The notes under the pieces are model-generated. The model was not told where the DNA came from. It saw only the letters and a program-made list of their open reading frames with translations, and made no database searches. The position numbers were made by a program, and so were the translations under genes. Below, one piece after another: positions 61,437-64,000 of a stretch of 64,000 bases of DNA. Every line of letters begins with the position of its first letter. Within the stretch, counting starts at the first letter, position 1. Source of the DNA: Hymenobacter sp. BT559 (GTDB lineage Bacteria; Bacteroidota; Bacteroidia; Cytophagales; Hymenobacteraceae); NCBI RefSeq assembly GCF_016427535.1, contig NZ_JAELXV010000001.1:1178001-1242000 (forward strand), written 5' to 3'.

Positions 61437-62489
61437 TTAGAGACCTAGGAGCTTGCGGTTCGACGCTTCCGTGCTGCCCGAAGCAACGAAGTCGTCGAAG
61501 GCGTGGTCGGTGACGTGGATGATGTGGTTTTTGATGAATTGGGCGCCTTCGCGAGCGCCGTCGGCGGAGTTTTTGAGGGCGCATTCCCACTCTAGCACGG
61601 CCCAGCCGGGGAAGTCGTACTGCGCCATCTTGCTGAAAATGGCCTTGAAATCGACCTGCCCGTCGCCCAGCGAGCGGAAGCGCCCGGCCCGGTTGAGCCA
61701 CGACTCGTAGCCACCGTACACGCCCTGCCGGCCCGTGGGATTGAACTCGGCATCCTTGACGTGGAACATCTTAATGCGCTCGTGGTAGATGTCGATGTGC
61801 TCCAAGTAGTCTAGGCACTGTAGCACGTAGTGCGAGGGGTCGTAGAGCAGGCAGGCGCGCGGGTGGTCATTGACCTCGGTCAAAAACCGCTCGTAGCTGA
61901 TACCGTCGTGCAGGTCCTCGCCGGCATGCAGCTCGTAGCAAAGGTCTATGCCGTTGGCATCGAACTTATCGAGAATAGGCCGCCAGCGGCGACCTAGCTC
62001 AGCAAAGCCCTCCTCAACCAGGCCGGCTGGGCGCTGGGGCCAGGGGTAGAGGTAGGGCCATAGCAGCGCCCCGCTAAACGTAACGTGTGCCGTGAGGCCT
62101 AGTCGCCGCGAGGCCTTGGCCGCGTACTCCAACTGCTGCACGGCCCACTGCTGCCGGGCATGCGGGTTGCCCCGAAGCGCCTCGGGTGCGAAGCCATCGA
62201 ACAGCGTATCGTACACGGGGTTCACGGCTACGAGCTGGCCTTGTAGGTGGGTCGAGAGCTCGGTGATTTCCAAGCCTGCAGCCTGCACTTTGCCTTTCAG
62301 CTCATCGGCGTAGGTCTGGCTTTCGGCGGCCAGCTTCAGGTCGATAAAGCGACTGTCGAGGGTGGGTAGCTGCACGCCCTTGTAGCCTAGGTCCGCGGCC
62401 CAGGCGCAAATGCTCTCTAGGCTGTTAAACGGTGCTTCATCCCCAATAAACTGGGCCAGAAAAATAGCGGGTCCTTTGATAGTCTTCAT
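61437..62489 (-). CDS. Sugar isomerase/epimerase-like TIM barrel (cytoplasmic)
   Basis: 350 residues, no signal. AP-endonuclease-2/xylose-isomerase-like barrel: GPAIFLAQFIGDEAPFNSLESICAWAADLGYKGVQLP, AGLEITELSTHLQGQL, HVTFSGALLWPYLYPWPQ, LCYELHAGEDLHDG, LLYDPSHYVLQCLDYLEHI, MFHVKDAEFNP and WAVLEWECAL. The Glu, Asp, His and Glu fit the metal site. Nine bases separate it from the upstream oxidoreductase gene, as in many sugar-acid and inositol-type clusters of Bacteroidota. Confidence 0.93.
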   Translation of the reverse strand: MKTIKGPAIFLAQFIGDEAPFNSLESICAWAADLGYKGVQLPTLDSRFIDLKLAAESQTYADELKGKVQAAGLEITELSTHLQGQLVAVNPVYDTLFDGFAPEALRGNPHARQQWAVQQLEYAAKASRRLGLTAHVTFSGALLWPYLYPWPQRPAGLVEEGFAELGRRWRPILDKFDANGIDLCYELHAGEDLHDGISYERFLTEVNDHPRACLLYDPSHYVLQCLDYLEHIDIYHERIKMFHVKDAEFNPTGRQGVYGGYESWLNRAGRFRSLGDGQVDFKAIFSKMAQYDFPGWAVLEWECALKNSADGAREGAQFIKNHIIHVTDHAFDDFVASGSTEASNRKLLGL

Positions 62490-62498
62490 ACGAGGCGG

Positions 62499-63662
62499 CT
62501 ACACGGTAAAGTCGGTCCACTTCTGGTCGGAGCGGCCCGAGGCGATGACATTTTCAATGAAGGCCATGCCACGCACGCCCTCCTCGATGCTGGGGTAATC
62601 CAGCGCTTCGGGCGAGGCGGGCTGGCCAGCCTGCTCAGCTTGCAGGGTGAGGGCAAAGTTGCGGTAGAGGTTGGCGAAGGCCTCTAGGTAGCCTTCGGGG
62701 TGCCCGGCGGGCGTGCGGGTGTTGTGGTTGGCGTAAGAGCCTACCGACGGGCCGCCCGTGCGCCAAATTTCGGTGGGCCGGTCGAGCCACTTTACCAGCA
62801 AGGTGTTGGCATCGGCTTGCATCCAGTCGAGCCCGCCCTTTTCGCCGTAGACGCGAATGCGCACGTTATTTTCTTCCCCAGCAGCTACTTGCGTGGCTAC
62901 CAGTACGCCGCTGGCCCCGTCGCTGAGGCGCAGCAATACGGCGCCATCGTCGTCGAGCCGGCGGCCTTCCACTACCGTGTTGATGTCGGCGCAAAGCTTC
63001 TCTACGCGCAGGCCGCTCACGTACTCCAGCAGGTTGAAGGCGTGGGTACCAATGTCGCCCATAGCGCCCGCTATGCCGCTCTTAGTCGGGTCGGTGCGCC
63101 AAGCAGCTTGCTTGTTTTCGCCACCTTCCTCAAACTTGCTGAGCCAGCCCTGCGGATACTCCACATACACCTTGCGAATGCGCCCTAGGGTGCCCTGTGC
63201 CACTAGTTGGCGGGCCTCCTTTACCATGGGGTAGCCGGTGTAGGTGTGCGTGAGGCATAGGCGACGGCCGGTGGTAGCCACCACAGCGGCCAAATCTTTA
63301 GCCTCGGCCAGCGAGAACGTCATGGGCTTATCGAGCACCACGTCGAAGCCACTTTCAAGCGCCAGCTTGGCCGGAGCAAAGTGCAGATGGTTGGGCGTCA
63401 CGATGCTGATAACCTGCACCCGCTCGGCCTCGGGCCGCGCTTTTTCCTGCCCAATCAGGTCCTCGTAAGAGCCATACACGCGGTCGGGCGCTAGGCCCAG
63501 CAGTTGCCCGGTGGCGCGCGAGGTATCGGGGTTACTACTAAAGGCGCCGGCCACTAGCTCGTATTGCCCGTCGAGGGCCGCCGCCAAGCGGTGGACTGCG
63601 CCGATAAAGGCACCCTGCCCACCGCCAATCATACCTAGGCGTAGTTTTGTTGTATTAGCCAT
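62499..63662 (-). CDS. Gfo/Idh/MocA-family oxidoreductase
   Basis: 387 residues. The Rossmann motif LGMIGGGQGAFIGAVHRLA (8-26) is followed by VVLDKPMTFSLAEAKDL with the EKP-type motif as DKP and the later ATKSGIAGAMGDIGTHAFNLLEYVSG, in which the active-site Asp/His lie. It oxidises or reduces a sugar hydroxyl with NAD(P). It is upstream of and translated with the isomerase. Reduction of a 3-keto sugar is a likely role from context. Confidence 0.94.
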   Translation of the reverse strand: MANTTKLRLGMIGGGQGAFIGAVHRLAAALDGQYELVAGAFSSNPDTSRATGQLLGLAPDRVYGSYEDLIGQEKARPEAERVQVISIVTPNHLHFAPAKLALESGFDVVLDKPMTFSLAEAKDLAAVVATTGRRLCLTHTYTGYPMVKEARQLVAQGTLGRIRKVYVEYPQGWLSKFEEGGENKQAAWRTDPTKSGIAGAMGDIGTHAFNLLEYVSGLRVEKLCADINTVVEGRRLDDDGAVLLRLSDGASGVLVATQVAAGEENNVRIRVYGEKGGLDWMQADANTLLVKWLDRPTEIWRTGGPSVGSYANHNTRTPAGHPEGYLEAFANLYRNFALTLQAEQAGQPASPEALDYPSIEEGVRGMAFIENVIASGRSDQKWTDFTV

Positions 63663-63673
63663 TCGCTGTTAAC

Positions 63674-63731
63674 TACTGGCTGCTAGCTGCTTGGCCGAAA
63701 GCTAGGAGCTAACAGCCAGCAGCTAGCAGCT
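63674..63731. repeat. Short hairpin rich in GCTAGC
   Basis: CTGGCTGCTAGCTGCT (63676-63691) and GCAGCTAGCAGC (about 63719-63730) are inverted copies around a spacer. Simple structure in the 75-base gap. Confidence 0.5.
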
Positions 63732-63737
63732 CAGGAT

Positions 63738-64000
63738 TTAGGTAGTAGCCCAGGCGCGGTCGCCTTTTTTGTAGGGCACGTTGCCGTCATATTTGCCCGG
63801 CACTGGCAGGTAGCGTAGCACTTGCGTGGCACCCACCTCCGACGTGAAGAAGCCCAGTAGTGTCAGCTCTTTCATCATCCGGAAGTAGTGATTGGGCTGC
63901 TCCGGCGTTTTGGTTTTGCCGTAGTTTTTCTGCTCGGTATCGAGCGCCGTGAGTAGGGCGGTGCGCTGGGCTGGAGTGCTCTCCAAGAAGCCTTTGCTGT
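63738..64000 (-). CDS. Gluconate 2-dehydrogenase subunit 3-type protein (5' end outside window)
   Basis: The frame is open to the window edge, so only the C-terminal 86 residues are seen. The segment AQRTALLTALDTEQKN, then FRMMKELTLLGFFTSEVGATQVLRYLPVPGKYDGNVPYKKGD, is the end of the gluconate 2-dehydrogenase subunit 3 family. The partner GMC-type flavoprotein subunit is expected in the neighbouring sequence. Members of this type work with cytochrome c and DUF1080 in 3-keto glycoside formation. Confidence 0.88.
   Translation of the reverse strand, partial: SKGFLESTPAQRTALLTALDTEQKNYGKTKTPEQPNHYFRMMKELTLLGFFTSEVGATQVLRYLPVPGKYDGNVPYKKGDRAWATT

Larger units (their letters stand above)
165..63638. 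repeat. Dispersed CCTAGG palindrome, about 106 copies in the window
   Basis: The hexamer CCTAGG was counted by eye through the whole window at about 106 copies, roughly one every 600 bases, in genes and in gaps, on both coding strands. At about 60% GC, roughly 20 copies would be expected. CTAG-containing words are usually depleted in bacteria, so the excess is notable. In genes it falls mainly as cCTA-GGn (Leu-Gly) and sometimes as CCT-AGG (Pro-Arg); the third frame would give TAG. Copies also sit at the base of a terminator stem (34137 and 34187) and inside the 43.2-kb and 49.9-kb repeats. The count is manual and may be off by a few. Confidence 0.8.

Noticed and set aside
1..64000. tRNA, rRNA, riboswitch, prophage, integrase or transposase genes
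   Set aside because: No cloverleaf, conserved rRNA stretch or mobile-element protein was found by reading; short inverted repeats were the only mobile-like elements.

Overview
The window looks like a chromosomal segment of a GC-rich Bacteroidota bacterium, most likely Hymenobacter or a close relative in the Cytophagales. The evidence is a SusC/SusD pair, a hybrid two-component regulator, secreted proteins with TonB C-terminal domains, TAnnTTTG-type promoters instead of Shine-Dalgarno sites, many intergenic hairpin repeats, and housekeeping proteins of Bacteroidota type. The genus is an inference. No tRNA, rRNA, CRISPR array, integrase or transposase gene was seen.

Layout. 1-5.0 kb: the end of a Gly/His-rich membrane protein, then a minus-strand 5-oxoprolinase operon (pxpB-pxpC-pxpA plus an Nramp-fold carrier) behind an FKBP lipoprotein. 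5.1-9.0 kb: an FAD oxidoreductase of the phytoene-desaturase type, an alpha/beta hydrolase, a DUF1294 protein and an FAD monooxygenase. 9.0-16.8 kb: an unusual minus-strand cluster made of a SWIM zinc-finger protein, a 1019-residue helical-repeat protein, a 130-residue protein that looks like a ubiquitin fold ending in Gly-Gly, and an 850-residue DUF4132/MolR-like protein. 17-29.5 kb: an MMPL transporter, a Cys/Met-rich exported peptide, thyA, a class IV aminotransferase, dprA, a MerR regulator, alaS and an SPFH protein. 29.6-43.2 kb: an OmpA/TSP3 porin-like protein, gatB, a TlpA-like thioredoxin, a thioesterase, pcm, a sugar transferase, riboflavin synthase, a PAP2 phosphatase, hemF and a fused alpha-beta 2-oxoacid dehydrogenase E1.

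43.3-57.7 kb is a sugar-utilisation locus: secreted GH65, a hybrid regulator whose sensor is a periplasmic sugar-binding domain, an MFS sugar porter, a PfkB fructokinase-like kinase, a GH13 glucosidase, SusC and SusD. Together they suggest uptake and hydrolysis of a glucosyl-fructose or other alpha-glucoside, with a released monosaccharide (perhaps fructose) as the signal. 57.7-64 kb is a minus-strand set (gluconate-dehydrogenase subunit 3, Gfo/Idh/MocA oxidoreductase, two xylose-isomerase-like TIM barrels, cytochrome c, NHS-type MFS, DUF1080) that fits oxidation of glycosides to 3-keto sugars followed by cleavage.

Two features run through the whole window. The palindrome CCTAGG occurs about 106 times by my hand count, against about 20 expected from composition, and appears to drive the choice of the Leu codon CTA before Gly. 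Several intergenic gaps hold inverted repeats, among them a 257-bp element with 68-bp nearly perfect terminal arms that exactly fills one gap, and a family built on a GCGAAGC core. The best candidates for something new are the Gly-Gly ubiquitin-like/SWIM/DUF4132 cluster and the CCTAGG system.
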